Source: Linnemannia schmuckeri
Taxonomy: Eukaryota; Mortierellomycota; Mortierellomycetes; Mortierellales; Mortierellaceae
Reading direction: 5' to 3'
DNA length: 64,000 bases
Assembly: GCA_029449235.1 (NCBI GenBank)
Contig: JANATG010000018.1
Span: 1,240,001 to 1,304,000 of the forward strand
Below are positions 34,896-46,620 of the stretch, piece after piece. The notes under the pieces were generated by a model. It was given only the letters and a program-made list of their open reading frames with translations. It did no database searches and was not told the DNA's origin. The translations under genes and the position numbers were made by a program. Positions within the stretch are counted from its first letter, which is position 1; each line of letters starts with the position of its first letter.

Positions 34896-36251
34896 ATGGC
34901 TGCGACAACCGCCCATCCACGAAGCACCAGACAAGCACGAATAATCCTCTTACGAGTTGTGGCATTGACAATACTCCTGTCAGTCGTTGCTGCATCTTTT
35001 CCTCACACTCCTGGACTTCAAGGTACGCATATTATCCATTAACTTTTAAAGTCTCCTAAACCATAGACCGTAACTACAGAACAACGAGGTTGTGAAAAGC
35101 TGATTAGCGCTTCGCTACACCAATGCCAATGGTCCGTGATGATAGCACGCCAAGGTGAAGAGGACTCTTCTCCAGAGATCGAGGTCTCGGACCATTCAAC
35201 AGGACAGGCCTCTCTCGACTCTATTGGTGAAACCAATCCCGATCCAGCAGACCCAACCACCACCGAAGTGGCTCCACCCATTTCTATCAGCGAATCTACC
35301 ACTTTTCCCCCTTCCCCCGCTCTAGCAGCGCCTCCAGCAGGAGGCAATATCATCACAGACGTGGACCCGCGCAAAGTCCCTAGCAGGCTGTCTATGACCT
35401 ACCCAAAACCTAACCAGGTTAACCCACCCCTCTTTGCAATCGGAAACCCAATCAATTTTACATGGGAGTTTGACGGAGCGACTCTGACGGCCCCACCTGC
35501 CAACTTGATCCTCGAGGCGTCCCTGAACAGCGATGCAACAAAGGTCTGGCCCATCGCCAATATTTCAGGCATAGCGACCTCGTACACGTGGAACACGGCC
35601 AACATCACAACTCCGTCCAGCCTCTTCATGGGCATGTACACTCTGTAATCATCCATGCTCACCCTATTGTTTACCATTAATACATCATGCAGCACAAAGG
35701 GTCATGTGAATAACACTTTGTTTTCGGTGTGTGTGTTCTCCATTTGAACTAGCAACATCTTTGATGGCAAAATCGGGAAACTAGGCGCTGCTACCAGTGG
35801 CCAGCTCATCCCGAACTCTGACCTTCGATTCGGTCTTTATGTCCCTGTATGTCCTAGGCATTGGCCTTGATCCTTTGATACCATTGCAAAAAAAATCTTT
35901 TATGTAGGGCTGTTCTAAATATAAACGCCTTTTGTCATTACCAAACTAACTCTTGTCTTCTGTTTCAACACCTTTCTTATTTTCATGTTTGTAGGAACCA
36001 AGGATCCCTGGAGCAAATAGTAAGTTCGGATATTTTCTCACAAAGGTTACTTTCACCATGACAACATGACTTTTCTTCTGCCTAAGACTAACAACACGCC
36101 ATTTTGTTTTTTATTTGACTGTTGTTTTGTAGAAGTACAATGCGGCACTTGTGAACTCGCCAGTTCCTCGGTCCTACTTCAAGTTCAAAGGCAGGTCATC
36201 ATCCCACTTGTTATTGCCAGCATCGTGATCCTAGTCATGACATTTACATAG
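34896..36251 (+). CDS. DUF7137-like membrane or cell-surface protein
   Basis: Function unknown. Exons 34896-35022, 35080-35644, 35753-35846, 35995-36019 and 36133-36251 give 309 residues. An N-terminal hydrophobic segment (about 16-36) suggests a signal sequence or anchor. A Ser/Thr/Pro-rich linker precedes a beta-rich domain starting SRLSMTYPKPNQVNPPLFAIG, with INFTWEFDG, SYTWNT, MYTLNIFDG and DLRFGLYVP, which matches what I recall of the fungal DUF7137 family. The end has a CGTC Cys pair (CATC-like in the family) and a hydrophobic C-terminal segment (VIIPLVIASIVILVMTF), either a membrane anchor or a GPI signal. Exon 4 is a 25-nt microexon. Phase and family motifs continue over all four junctions. 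Confidence 0.75.
35995..36019 (+). other. 25-nt microexon of the DUF7137-like gene
   Basis: TTGTAG|GAACCAAGG...GCAAATA|GTAAGT codes EPRIPGAN plus one base, linking LYVP to KVQCGTC. Skipping it (25 nt) would shift the frame before the C-terminal anchor. Confidence 0.75.
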
Positions 36252-39097
36252 ATAATCCCCCTAGCCTAGTCGTAGTCGTTTCATTTGTAATTATTATTTT
36301 ACTTATTGTGTTTGAAACCGTGCAGATTGAAAATTGACACATCCGGTGCCTTAAGTGGACATCCGCCCTCCTCTACTCAACGTTCACATGAGGATTATGC
36401 GTGTGTGCTGCAAAGCAAAGCTGGTGTGTATTTGTGGAGAATGAGACATGCTATTATACGTTTATCAGATTTTAGGCACTCTCGTCCTTATTGAGGTTCA
36501 AACGGAGCGGAAAAAACCCCATGGAGGAATATTCGTACTCTGTCCATCTGTCCTTCTTTAGCCCCGATCTCTTTTTTTACCCCAGTAGCTCTTTATCCGT
36601 TTTATACACAAACAAAAAAAATTGAATTTAAGAGACGATATTACAAAATGACACAGAAAAGAAAGTGGCAAGGCAAGGAAAAAGAGCAAGGCGGGCGGGT
36701 TATTTTTTTGATTTGAAGTGAAGTGAAAGAGGGATGGGCTCTCTCTCCACCAAAAATAAATTGAGTGTATTCATTATGGATAGTCCTGGTAATGGAGGGA
36801 AGAAAAAAAGGTCCATGTAAATATTGTGTACATAAGTAATATGGCTCGCAGCACCTGTTTTCCAGGAGAACCCTCTTTCTTTTTTCATTTGGAGTGAGAA
36901 AGATCAAAAAGAAGATGCGGCAGTTGTGTAAACAGAAAGAGAGATGGAGAGACCTACAAGAGGATAGTAAGGTACGATGCCACGTTCAGTCTTACGGCAG
37001 TTTGTTTCTGTAGCAATTGAGGACGGCAAACCATGGATGGACGTGGTGTTCCGCTCAGTGTTCATTACTGTTAAACACGCATACACAATCAGAGAGTCGA
37101 AAAGAATCAATGGAAGTAATAGAATGAGAGCACACTTACTCACACTCTTACAAAGGACATGGCAAGCGAGTCAACAAAGATCAAACAAGAACGAGTTGGA
37201 GACTGAAGGAAAATGGAGTGGAGGTAGGAGTAAAATGTAATATTCTGTTGACTTTATCAGTTGTCTCGGAGATGGCGAACAAGCGATGAAGTAAATAAGC
37301 GAGCCCTATTTCTGTGGTAGTCGGCTCATCTCTTTTACCTCTCTTTTCTTGTTTGCACCTATTCATCATCTCTTCCTTGGTTTCTTCATCATCCCTCATT
37401 TCTCTTTCATTCTTCCATTCGTTCCTTCCCGCCATCACTTCGACCTCCGCCTGCCGTGACCTTTTTCTTCTTCTCCTTGCCTTTTTTTTTGCTGTAACAA
37501 ACACAAAGAAATAGCAAAAAGTAAAGAAACAGAGAAAAAAGAGAGAAGAAACTAGCGCTGTGGGATTGATTGGCTGTCTCCCTTTGTCTCGCCTACGCTG
37601 TTCAGGTACCTCATCACTTATTAGAATTATACTCATCACTAATGGAACCCTTTTTTGTTCAAATGCCGGCAAGGATCATATCTACGCAGAAGAACATTCA
37701 CTAGTTTAATCGATCAAAATATGATGATCATTTATCCACCCGGAGAGAGAAGGAAGGGAGACATGCAAGCCATGGCGCATGGAGCATGGACATGAGGCAG
37801 GCATACATGAAATGTGATGGCGATGTATTCGTCTTGACCATAATATCAAGGAACAATTGTATATGTATTATTTTGCCATGCAACCAACAAACACTCCGCA
37901 CACAAACAAACAAACTCCACTCACAAAAAAAAAAAAAAAAAAAAAAAATGCCCTTTTATGTTATTTATTTCATTTAGTGTTGTTTCTTCTGTCGGACCAA
38001 TTGTGCCTTGAAGAAAGCATGAGGGCAAGAAACTGGCAATCGAAAGGGGAAAGAGTGGCCTTTGCTCACTGCTGCTGACTACAGCATGCTCTCTTCTTTC
38101 TCTCTTTCTTGACTTTTTTCCGTTGCCACCACCCAACAATCAACCGCTTTTCTTCTCTTCTCTAACTTTGTTCCTTTATTTCTCTTTCTTCTTTTTTTTT
38201 CATTTCCATCCTTTTACGCACCCTGTTCACCCCACCTACTTGACTTTACCTTAGTCACTTTCTTCTCTTACCTTTCTCCTCCCCCCCCTTCCCCGTCACT
38301 CCATTCATCGTTCTCTCTTTCCTCTCTCTCTCGTCGTCTAACAGTCACTCTCCAACACCTTTTCCTTTACTCGCATCTCTCGTTTGACCACTTCCAATCC
38401 CCCTGTCTACAACCACACCCTTCTTCTTCCCTCTCAACCCTCAACTCCATTCGATACAACACCCTCGCTCAATCTCTCTTCCTCCTTCCTTTTCATACAC
38501 ACATATACATACACACCTCTCTCTCTTTCTCTCTCTCTATTTATCTCTCTCTCTTTCGCTTCGTCCTCATCTCACCTACACACATAACACCTCCTTTTTT
38601 TTTTGTCTCCTTTTCATTTCTCTCCATCTTATTCTTCGTCTCCTTTGGGTGCGTTCCCGTTGTTGTTTAATACCTTTTTTCCTTTTGTTTTTTTGCCTTC
38701 ATGCACACATCCAGAACAGACATTTAGATTTATTAAGAGACAGACGACTAACCAACCGTTTTTTCCTATTACCATCTTTTTTGTCCCCTCTCTGTCACAG
38801 CTTATAGAAAGACAAATATACCCTACTGTTTATTTCGACGTCCTTCTTATTGATAAGAGTAAGTGCAGTACCCCTGTCAGACCCTTCCCCTGCCCCTGTA
38901 CTTGCCAATGGATGACTGTTGGCTGTTGTTCCCTGGTTCAGTTTGTCGCTGTTTGTAAAAGTACAAGAAAAAAAAAAGTAAAACAAGGGTCGTTGCACAC
39001 CCCGATTACTTTCTCCATCTCATTCGTTAATTTATTATTCTCCACTGAATAGCAAACGCACACACACTCACATCCGTATCCTTATCCTAAGACAACA
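36252..39097. other. Intergenic region with CT-rich leader
   Basis: 36252-37900 is mixed AT-rich sequence without a supported gene. A24 run at 37925-37948. From about 38080 to 38720 the plus strand is strongly CT-rich with CTCT runs, then a less biased ~380 bp reaches the next start codon; likely promoter and 5' UTR of the gene at 39098. Confidence 0.55.
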
Positions 39098-40864
39098 ATG
39101 TCTTCGTCCTCTTCATTCTCCGTCTTTTCGCCCTTGACTGGGTCCTCGTCGTCCTCTTCCTCGTCGCCCACCCCGTCGGCTCCTACTCCCTTATCCTTCC
39201 CGTCTCCCTCTCCTCCTTGTTCTCCTTCTTCTCTTTCTCTCTTCTCTACTTCCCCACCCATCCCTTCCTCCAGAACAAGACTGCCCTCAAAAAGCTCATC
39301 ATCCTCCTCCCGCCTCATCCTCATCTCCATCGCCCTTGCTGTCTGCTGCTCCATTCCCCTAGCACAGTCTTCTCCCCATTCCGCCTCCACTGACGCACAA
39401 TTCCTCCAGGAACAACAACTCCAACTCCCTCAAAGCCAATTCATTCCTGCCCTGGTTCAGCCCTCTATCGACACTTTCAATCTTGCCAGCGATACTTCCT
39501 CTTTCCCTCTCCCTCTCCAGAAGCGCGCCGACCCTACCCCTACTAGCTCAACCACTGCTACTAACCCCACAAAGACCAAACCTTCCAAATCGTCAGGCAC
39601 ACAATCAGGCATGGCAACCACCTCTGGCACTCCAACAGCTGTTGTCAAACCTACCATGACCCCCGACAGCAAGGGTGATATGGCCTTGTTCGGCAAACCT
39701 TCTGTTATCGGCGCCTACAACCTGACCACCGGAATCCTGATCTACTCGGCTTTCATGATCTTGTTCTTGGGTGCCGTTGGATTCGCCACCTACCAGCGTG
39801 CCCAGTACAGGAACCAGTTTCGTCTCCAGCAAAAGCTCAATATGGAAAGCGGGAGAACTACACCAGGCGCCGGCGGATCCAAGCGTGGCGGCGGTGAAGA
39901 TCTCAGCGACGCAGCCTTATTCAAGCAGGCATCTATCAGCAAACGGGCTTTGATGAAGGATGTCGGACCAGGAGGCGTCATGGCGGCCAACGAAGCCATG
40001 AAGACAAAGATTGCGTCTGCGAATGGCGCAGGACGATCCTACGACGAGCGAGAGATGGCCAATGGTCTAGGACAGCAGTCATCTGGAATGGGTGTTCGCT
40101 TCGGTGAGAGTACCGGCGCTACTCAGGGCGGAACTGGACGTACAGGAGGCATGAAGAAGACCACTCAGGCTTATGAGATGAACAGCTACGGACAGACCGA
40201 GGACGCCATGAGTTACTACCAGGACAACCACGATACCACCGATTATAGCCGCCCGCCTCTGACGGAATCGGCAGATCCATATTACTCGTCTGGAAGCTCC
40301 CATTCTGGATACCTGGATCAGGTCGAGGACTACCACTACAACTCCGCTGGAGGTAGCAGTCCTCAGATGCCTAAACCCGCGTATCAACAAACCTCCAACT
40401 CCAACGTCGCTTCTCCCCAGCCCGGCCAATCGCCTCTTTTTGTCCAGCGCACCAACTCGAGCCGAATGCCCAAGGGAGACTTGCATGATGGCAACAACCT
40501 CTTCAGGAGCAACTCTGGACGCCGTGTCGGAGGAGCCTCGACCCCAACACGAGGACTGGAGCGCAATGGTTCTGGCGGTCAGCCTTCCCGGATAGCCACT
40601 CAGGGACACTTGGATCGTTCGGGATCTAGTGGAAACGGATACACTGGACCTACTTCGCCCATGTCGCCTCACGCTGAAGGAAATGCCATGTCCCGCTCAG
40701 GGAGCAATGCCAGCTCTGGCCGTACCAAGGTTTCGCCCAGCCCAGTACAAATGCACCCTACTCCCATTGCCCGATCCAACAGCACGCGGTTACCCCCCTC
40801 GATGCGTGGAGGTGCTCCTCAACCCTCGAATCTTAGTCAAGCCAACAACTATGACTACATGTAA
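39098..40864 (+). CDS. Ser/Pro-rich single-pass membrane protein with Kex2-like site (hypothetical)
   Basis: Single exon, 588 residues; family not recognised. Residues 1-70 are very Ser/Pro-rich, 73-90 hydrophobic (LILISIALAVCCSIPLAQ), which would act as an internal signal or anchor. A dibasic QKR|ADP at 141-143 resembles a Kex2 processing site, followed by a Thr/Ser/Lys-rich ectodomain and a clear membrane span (about 210-231, TTGILIYSAFMILFLGAVGFA) with a basic inner flank. The ~355-residue tail is Gly/Ser/Asn-rich and low in complexity with many possible phosphosites. The layout (signal, short Ser/Thr ectodomain, one span, long cytoplasmic tail) recalls fungal wall-stress sensors, but no WSC or Mid2 domain is seen; that role is only a guess. 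Start context ACAACAATG is good. Confidence 0.75.
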   Translation: MSSSSSFSVFSPLTGSSSSSSSSPTPSAPTPLSFPSPSPPCSPSSLSLFSTSPPIPSSRTRLPSKSSSSSSRLILISIALAVCCSIPLAQSSPHSASTDAQFLQEQQLQLPQSQFIPALVQPSIDTFNLASDTSSFPLPLQKRADPTPTSSTTATNPTKTKPSKSSGTQSGMATTSGTPTAVVKPTMTPDSKGDMALFGKPSVIGAYNLTTGILIYSAFMILFLGAVGFATYQRAQYRNQFRLQQKLNMESGRTTPGAGGSKRGGGEDLSDAALFKQASISKRALMKDVGPGGVMAANEAMKTKIASANGAGRSYDEREMANGLGQQSSGMGVRFGESTGATQGGTGRTGGMKKTTQAYEMNSYGQTEDAMSYYQDNHDTTDYSRPPLTESADPYYSSGSSHSGYLDQVEDYHYNSAGGSSPQMPKPAYQQTSNSNVASPQPGQSPLFVQRTNSSRMPKGDLHDGNNLFRSNSGRRVGGASTPTRGLERNGSGGQPSRIATQGHLDRSGSSGNGYTGPTSPMSPHAEGNAMSRSGSNASSGRTKVSPSPVQMHPTPIARSNSTRLPPSMRGGAPQPSNLSQANNYDYM

Positions 40865-41485
40865 AGCACAGAAAACAAGAGTCCTCTTCATTCTTCATAA
40901 AATAATCACTTTCACTCCACCTCTCCTTCATATCCACAATTGTCAAGGAACTGGTTTCTCCTTTTCTGACATGAATTTGCTTTCACAGAGTATGACCATG
41001 ACGATAGTATTTCAGACGAGTGATCGTATTCAAAACTGGGAACCCACGCACATTTTAATAGACCATAGAGATTTACACCTTGCACCCCTTCAAATTAAAA
41101 GCAACCAGCACTTTCCTCACATCCATTCACTTCTCACTCAAAGCAACAATCACTTTCCTCATACGATTATCCATATACCAATGACTAGCCCGCCACCTCT
41201 AGGCAATAATTGCCTCTGTGTACTGACGCATAAGTCGTCTTGACTCCGTTGAAGTGTAAATTGCATTTGAACAATTTGTCCAAAGTCACTCCCCTTGACT
41301 ACTTATTTCCAGAACACTACGTCACTTAATCAAATGCGAGGAAATAAGGCGTGTTTTTTCCGAAGGTGTGCTACGGCCCTTCCACTCCCTCCAGTCCGGA
41401 CTTTTTTTTTTGAATAGATTCGGACCATCACTCTCATCATTCCTCTCCACTCCACTCCTTCTTCTCCAACAAACATATATCCATC
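40865..41485. other. Intergenic region before the NDUFA6 gene
   Basis: 621 bp; short repeated CTTTCCTCA-like and CACTC phrases at 40900-41190 and a CT-rich stretch just before 41486. No supported gene. Confidence 0.5.
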
Positions 41486-42287
41486 ATGTCTGCAGCTATG
41501 GCCGCCCATTTGTCCGTGGTGACTGCCCAGTCACCATCACTCTCTGCCGCCCGCCAGAGCGTCCTCCACCTCTACCGCGACTTCCAGCGCGGTGTAAGTC
41601 TTTGACAACAAACAAACATCGGTCTGGATGGATTCAGGAGATCTATGTCAGTAACAACATCAACAAGCGAGTCGGAGGGCGCTATCGAGAATACCGTCAA
41701 TAAGGGAGCAGGAGCAACTGACACGATTCAACGGATTGCTTGGAATGGGCTTTGAGCAATTCACTATATCAGCAAAGTAGTATGGGGACGACTATAGGTC
41801 TGTCAGCAGATATACAAGCACGCTGCAGCTTTTGCGACCTTTTCAGGTTGAGAAACCTCTTCAACAACGGATTTGATGGCGGTGGCGGCACCAAAACCAA
41901 GAGAGGAACAATATCTCTCATTCCTGATCGACCAACATGAGGATAAGCTAGCTGGGAAACGACAAGTAACATCTACGGTCAAACCTAACAACGCGATCTC
42001 TCATACAAAAAAATATGACAATTTAGGTCCCAGAGATCATGCGCACGCATCAGGTCGATATGCCTATGTCGATGATCCGCACCAAGATCCGTGAGGAGTT
42101 TGAGCGTCACCGTGATGTTAAGGACTTGGCTGTCATCGACATCTTGTTGTTCAAGGGCCGTCAGGAGTACCAGGAGACCATGAACGCCTGGAAGCAGGAG
42201 ACCCACATCATGCGCTACTTTATCAAGGACGACGCTCCCCCCAAGCCCCAGGGCTTCTTGGAGAAGTTCTTGGCCGGCAGAGATTAA
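41486..42287 (+). CDS. NDUFA6: NADH:ubiquinone oxidoreductase LYR subunit (NDUFA6/B14 type)
   Basis: Accessory subunit of respiratory complex I; the LYR protein that holds the mitochondrial acyl-carrier protein at the matrix-arm/membrane interface. Exons 41486-41593 and 42027-42287 give 122 residues (human 128). The LYR motif is at 29-31 (HLYRDFQR); VPEIMRTHQVDM, REEFERHRDVKD, DILLFKGRQEYQETMNAWKQ, THIMRYF and KPQGFLEKFL match the family in order. The 433-nt intron lies right after the LYR helix, in phase 0. A second ATG at residue 5 is possible. The short N-terminus is consistent with matrix import without a long presequence. Confidence 0.92.
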
Positions 42288-43069
42288 ACATTTTACACAC
42301 ATCCTTTTCAAAATATACGCAATACATTACCAACGCACACCACAACATCACACAATTGACTTGTCGCATTCTTTGATCCACCTCTGGAGAACGACAAGAC
42401 AAGACAAAACAAATAACCAACCAAACAACAAGGAATGAACGAACAACAATAAACGATAGAAACCTCCTTTTTTTTTTGCTAGAGACCAAGAATATACACA
42501 ACAATAACAACGACCTCGACATGCTGCCATCGTGTCTGTCGTTGTTGTCTTCGTTAGTGATGAAAAGACGAAAAGAGGTGCCAGATCAAAGGCCAATCAG
42601 ATCGCGCGCAGAATCTTAACTTTCAGGAACCATTAGTCAATGATACACTCCCGTTGGGCGTCTCTCTCGCTCCTCCTCTTCCTCCTTCTCTTCCTCTTCC
42701 TCTTCCTCTTCCTCCTCCTCCTCGACTTCGACGCCCTCCAAGGAAGTGAAAGAAAGATGGATAGAGGATGTTGGTAACGTAATAACGACATGCACGGCAT
42801 GGAAGAGAATGGATGATTAGTCTATCTCTTGGAATGCCACAGAAAAAAAAAAACATGAAACACCAGGGGCAGAGGTTCAAAAATTATTTAATGATCCAAC
42901 ACAGCCGATCGTATTTCTTTCTTTTTTTTCTTTTTCACTTACATGGTCTCGACTCTTTACTCCTGCCTCTTTTCTTTCTCATTCCTGTTTTCATTTACAC
43001 GTGCATTCATTCATTCCACTCTCGCAAAAAAAAGGTCAAAACTCCTTCCCTCTTTCGCCTCTCACAGCT
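42288..43069. other. Spacer with (CTCTTC)n tract
   Basis: Between NDUFA6 and the pseudogene. A CT-only tract at 42656-42724, CTCTTC/CTCCTC repeats, would read as a poly-Glu tail on the minus strand, but no upstream minus-strand exon supports a gene; it fits the CT-rich leaders seen before other plus-strand genes here. Confidence 0.5.
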
Positions 43070-46000
43070 ATGACTGCAGCCTCGTCAACAATCCTGCAAG
43101 CATTTCGCGCCTTTACACTTCAAGGAGTGTCTACACTGACCACGCTCCGAACGAGGGTAGCTACTCTCAACATTAGGTCTTGGTTTGACCCTCGCTCTGG
43201 GCAATAAATCATCCTTTGGAATGACATTGTCAAAGTTTTCAAGCATGCAGAATATGTCCAGCACGCGGGTACCTTTGTGCCCTACGTTACCAACGATGAG
43301 TTTGAAGAGTATGTTATAGTATATGCCAGTCGAGATGCAAAACTTTTTCTTTATCAAGCTCACCATGGATCACTATCAATATCTAACATGCATGGTTGTG
43401 ATACTATTTAGTTTGATTCCATTACGCATTGCAGCGCACCCTGGAGTTGTCTTGGAGGTCGTATTAAGGAATCCGAGAGACACTTTTCTCTCTGGGGCAG
43501 ACACTTCCTCTTCCCCCATCACCTCATCCTCGATCAACGAGAACCCGCAAGAAGCTCCTTCTCGACTGCGCCCAGTCCCTGACAAGTCGCCTATCCCTTC
43601 ATATCCACCTCCCAGCTACGAGGAATCAACTGCTACACACTCACCGAGCGAAACGGACAAGACTCTTGTCTCCACATCCCAACACCTGCTCTCCATCTCT
43701 TCTTCAAATAGCCAAAATGAGAGTTTTCAGTTGTCTGCACTCGCCTCGAGTACGTTGGGGTCAATAATGCATCCACGACCGACGCCGCTCAACATAGGAC
43801 CCTCGTAGTTGTAGGAGACAGGCTGTCATCAGACTTCACATCCTCTTCCTCGTCTCCTTTTTCTTTGTCATCGACATTTTCCCCTTCGTCACCGCCTCGT
43901 GTGAGGTCACGACGTTCACTTCCTGCAGCTCCCTCCCGAGGATCGACTGTCTGTGGCCTAGATTCGATTTTGATGTCTCTCAGCATAGCTCTCCCTCCCT
44001 CAACTCGGACGAGTCAAACACACCTTCAAACGCTGTTCAACACAGCCAATCCCGCCGATCAAGACCTAACAGAAGGATCCGTGGATGACATTGACTCTTT
44101 CCTACAGACGATAAGGACCTTGCATTGGCATTAGACTCCCATGCCGCGACTGTTCATTGTTTTCCCAACGATGTGCTATGTCAACGACAGGCCGTACCCG
44201 GTCCAGGGCAACTTTCGGTTCTTCTGGATGTGTGAGTTCACCGACCGCTGTCACGACAGTCAAAGTGCAGAAATAGCAGGGGATTGTCAAGGACAGCTTC
44301 CGCATTTTTACCATCATGGCAGCTTGGAGCTAGTGCGACCGCAAGTGTTCTTTAAAAAATATAGGATCATCTCTTGCAGACCTTGTTGATGGTCAAGCAC
44401 GGAGGAAGTGAAGACAGGGGGCGCCAAGGCACACGCCTCAGTCTTCAAGTCCAGACCGGACTGGATCACGGCCTAGGAATCCAAGTATTGCTGGAAGAGA
44501 CTGGTCTGTCCCAGCAGGACGCCGAGCTTCGTCTGAACCTGATGATCCGCCACCTCCAACGCCTCAGAGTCATGACAAGCGATACTTACAACACTGCCTA
44601 TGGTGGGGATTCTACGACACCATTGCCAAGGAAACCACTCGTCCCTCTTCAATACAGCGACCTCAATCAACTCCAGACGTTCCTTGTTCAACGCCGCACC
44701 TTCACTATTCATTCAACCACTACCGACATAAACGCAACACTCCACCGACAATATCGAGTTGTTAACAAACTGGGTTATGTCCACTGGATCTGCCGTCCAC
44801 ACATGAACAGCCTCCACCCATCCTTCAACCCGGAGTAAATGCAACGTTTTGTCTTTGGCCAATACGACTACAGCTCCCGGAGTGGTGAGCTAAACATAAT
44901 CAATCGCTCCAACATCCCTCCCTCGGCATTCCACAGCGCCATCATCGCGAAGGCCGCCTGTGTCTCTGAACTCATCATCGATATTCAGTCGAGAATGTCT
45001 GCAAGCGAGTTTTACAGTCTTCGGGACGCAGTTCTGATCTTTAGGCTGTCGAGCTTGGATATTAAGAGCCTTGGATTTATTGCCCCGACTTCCGCAGAGA
45101 AACGACCTGTATCAACACTTATCTCTGACACTGAAAGCACCAGCACCAGCAAACGAGACCCATACGGTTTTGCTGCAGTCATACTCTAATATTCTCTGGC
45201 AACTCCTTAGTGACCACCCCTTGCAATCCCTCAGCCTCTGCAACGCCAATCACCTCTTAACACAGGATTGGACCCGGAGACCCATACATCCCTTTCGTCT
45301 TCGCCGCATCTGCCTGACTCTCTCTACTAAGGGCAAAGGCCTTGTCCCCATTCGATAGAGCATCCTGAACATGTCTCCAACTCACCTCACCTCCAAGATC
45401 TCAAAATCGTCTGAGACGATCTGGAAGAAGCCATGGGTGAAGAACACCTTCTCAGCAATCTGGTGACTCGAAGCGGTGCCGATCCCACAGAATCCACCAA
45501 AGTCTGCTTTGTTATGTCCGAGAGATCAACATCTCTAATGATCAAGAGCGGTCTCTTTGTTGATGTGTGTCTGACAGCGGCAAACCTCCCTCCGTTGACG
45601 CAGCAGTTCCTGGCGCAGTCAGGACAGCTGAACGACGGGCGGCTGGTGATCAGCAGCATGGCAGTTTGGGGCCTGACCTCACCCTACATCAAAATGTTCC
45701 TTGCCAAGAACCCCGGACTCGCGTCGTTGGATCTCCAGTATCCACTAGAGGATTTTGAGAAGGCTGAATAGTTTATCTTTCAGACATTCCTCTATCCTGT
45801 TTCCGATGGTGGTAACACTAGCGGCTCTGGTTATAGCGCCAATGTTGGGTGTCAGCTGCGGGACTTCACATTGAGGGGCACCCATGGCAGGAACGACATC
45901 AGTGCACGATACACACTTCCCGCTCCCTCCTCCTCTCAACTGCTGGAGAAATCCTCTGCCAAATTGTCGCTGGACATGGTTCTGGTGGAAAAGACAGACA

Positions 46001-46620
46001 CTGACTACCATTCTTTCTTTTGGGCGAACGGCCATGCAGTCAATTCCTAGATCCTGATCCAAGACACCGCGTCAACCATCCTCTCCACTTTCGACAAAGC
46101 AACCGCCAACTCGACTGCGCCCGCACGACACAAAGGAGTATTACAGCTCACGAATCTAGTCGTATCGCTCAAAGGTCTTAACATCGCCAGCATGCTCCAC
46201 CTCCACAATGTAATCCAACGGTCCAAGGGCACATTCAAGCAGTTGACGCTCTGTGGAGACATTCCTTTGAAGTCGCAATTTGAGACCGAGACGTTGTTGA
46301 ATCTCTTGCCGGCGTTTGTTGGAGAGCAAGACGTGTTATTGCGCGAGAGTCAAGGAGCGGGGACGAGAATGCAGGAGTGGGAGGATTTGGTGAGGAGGTT
46401 GCTTCTGGAGGGGGCGGTCTTGACGTTGGCGGATCGGCGTGATCTGTGACGTCTTGTTCCTGGACTCACTATGTCCATTGCTGAGCATCTCGATTGGTTC
46501 CTCTAGCGCTTTCTTCAAAAAAGGACGGCCAACAAGGCTTTGAATGAGTGGGTGAGATTTCCTCCATTTTAAAATCATGACTGCTGAACTCTGCGAAAAC
46601 ATGCTTGAAAACGCAAACAT
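43070..46620 (+). pseudogene. Decayed copy of a large repeat-type protein gene
   Basis: Homology-like coding traces run for ~3.5 kb but are broken. It starts ATG 43070 (MTAASSTILQAFRAF) and meets TAA at 43205 followed directly by coding-like ILWNDIVKVFKHAEYV. A normal intron (43310-43411; GTATGT, CTAAC, TTTAG) joins NDEFEED to LIPLRIAAHPGVVLEVVL. The frame then shifts near 43750 (continuing TLVVVGDRLSSDF), again near 43940, with stops around 44085-44365. Later parts (44374 on) share one frame broken by TAA 44836, TAG 45769, TAG 46048 and TGA 46447, with a local shift around 45120-45390. The C-terminal part has Leu-rich repeat-like character. It resembles a large family I associate with Mortierellaceae; function unknown. 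The number of independent lesions argues against sequencing error. Confidence 0.8.

Noticed and set aside
40079..40672. 197-codon open frame antisense to the Ser-rich membrane protein
   Set aside because: Arg/Ser/Val-rich shadow of a low-complexity Gly/Ser coding region.
42640..42740. Poly-Glu C-terminus on the minus strand
   Set aside because: Only a CT-rich repeat on the plus strand; no upstream minus-strand exon or acceptor fits.
43070..46620. Stop-codon reassignment or programmed readthrough as explanation for the interrupted gene
   Set aside because: Other genes here end normally at TAA, TAG and TGA, and the region also has frame shifts; decay is simpler.
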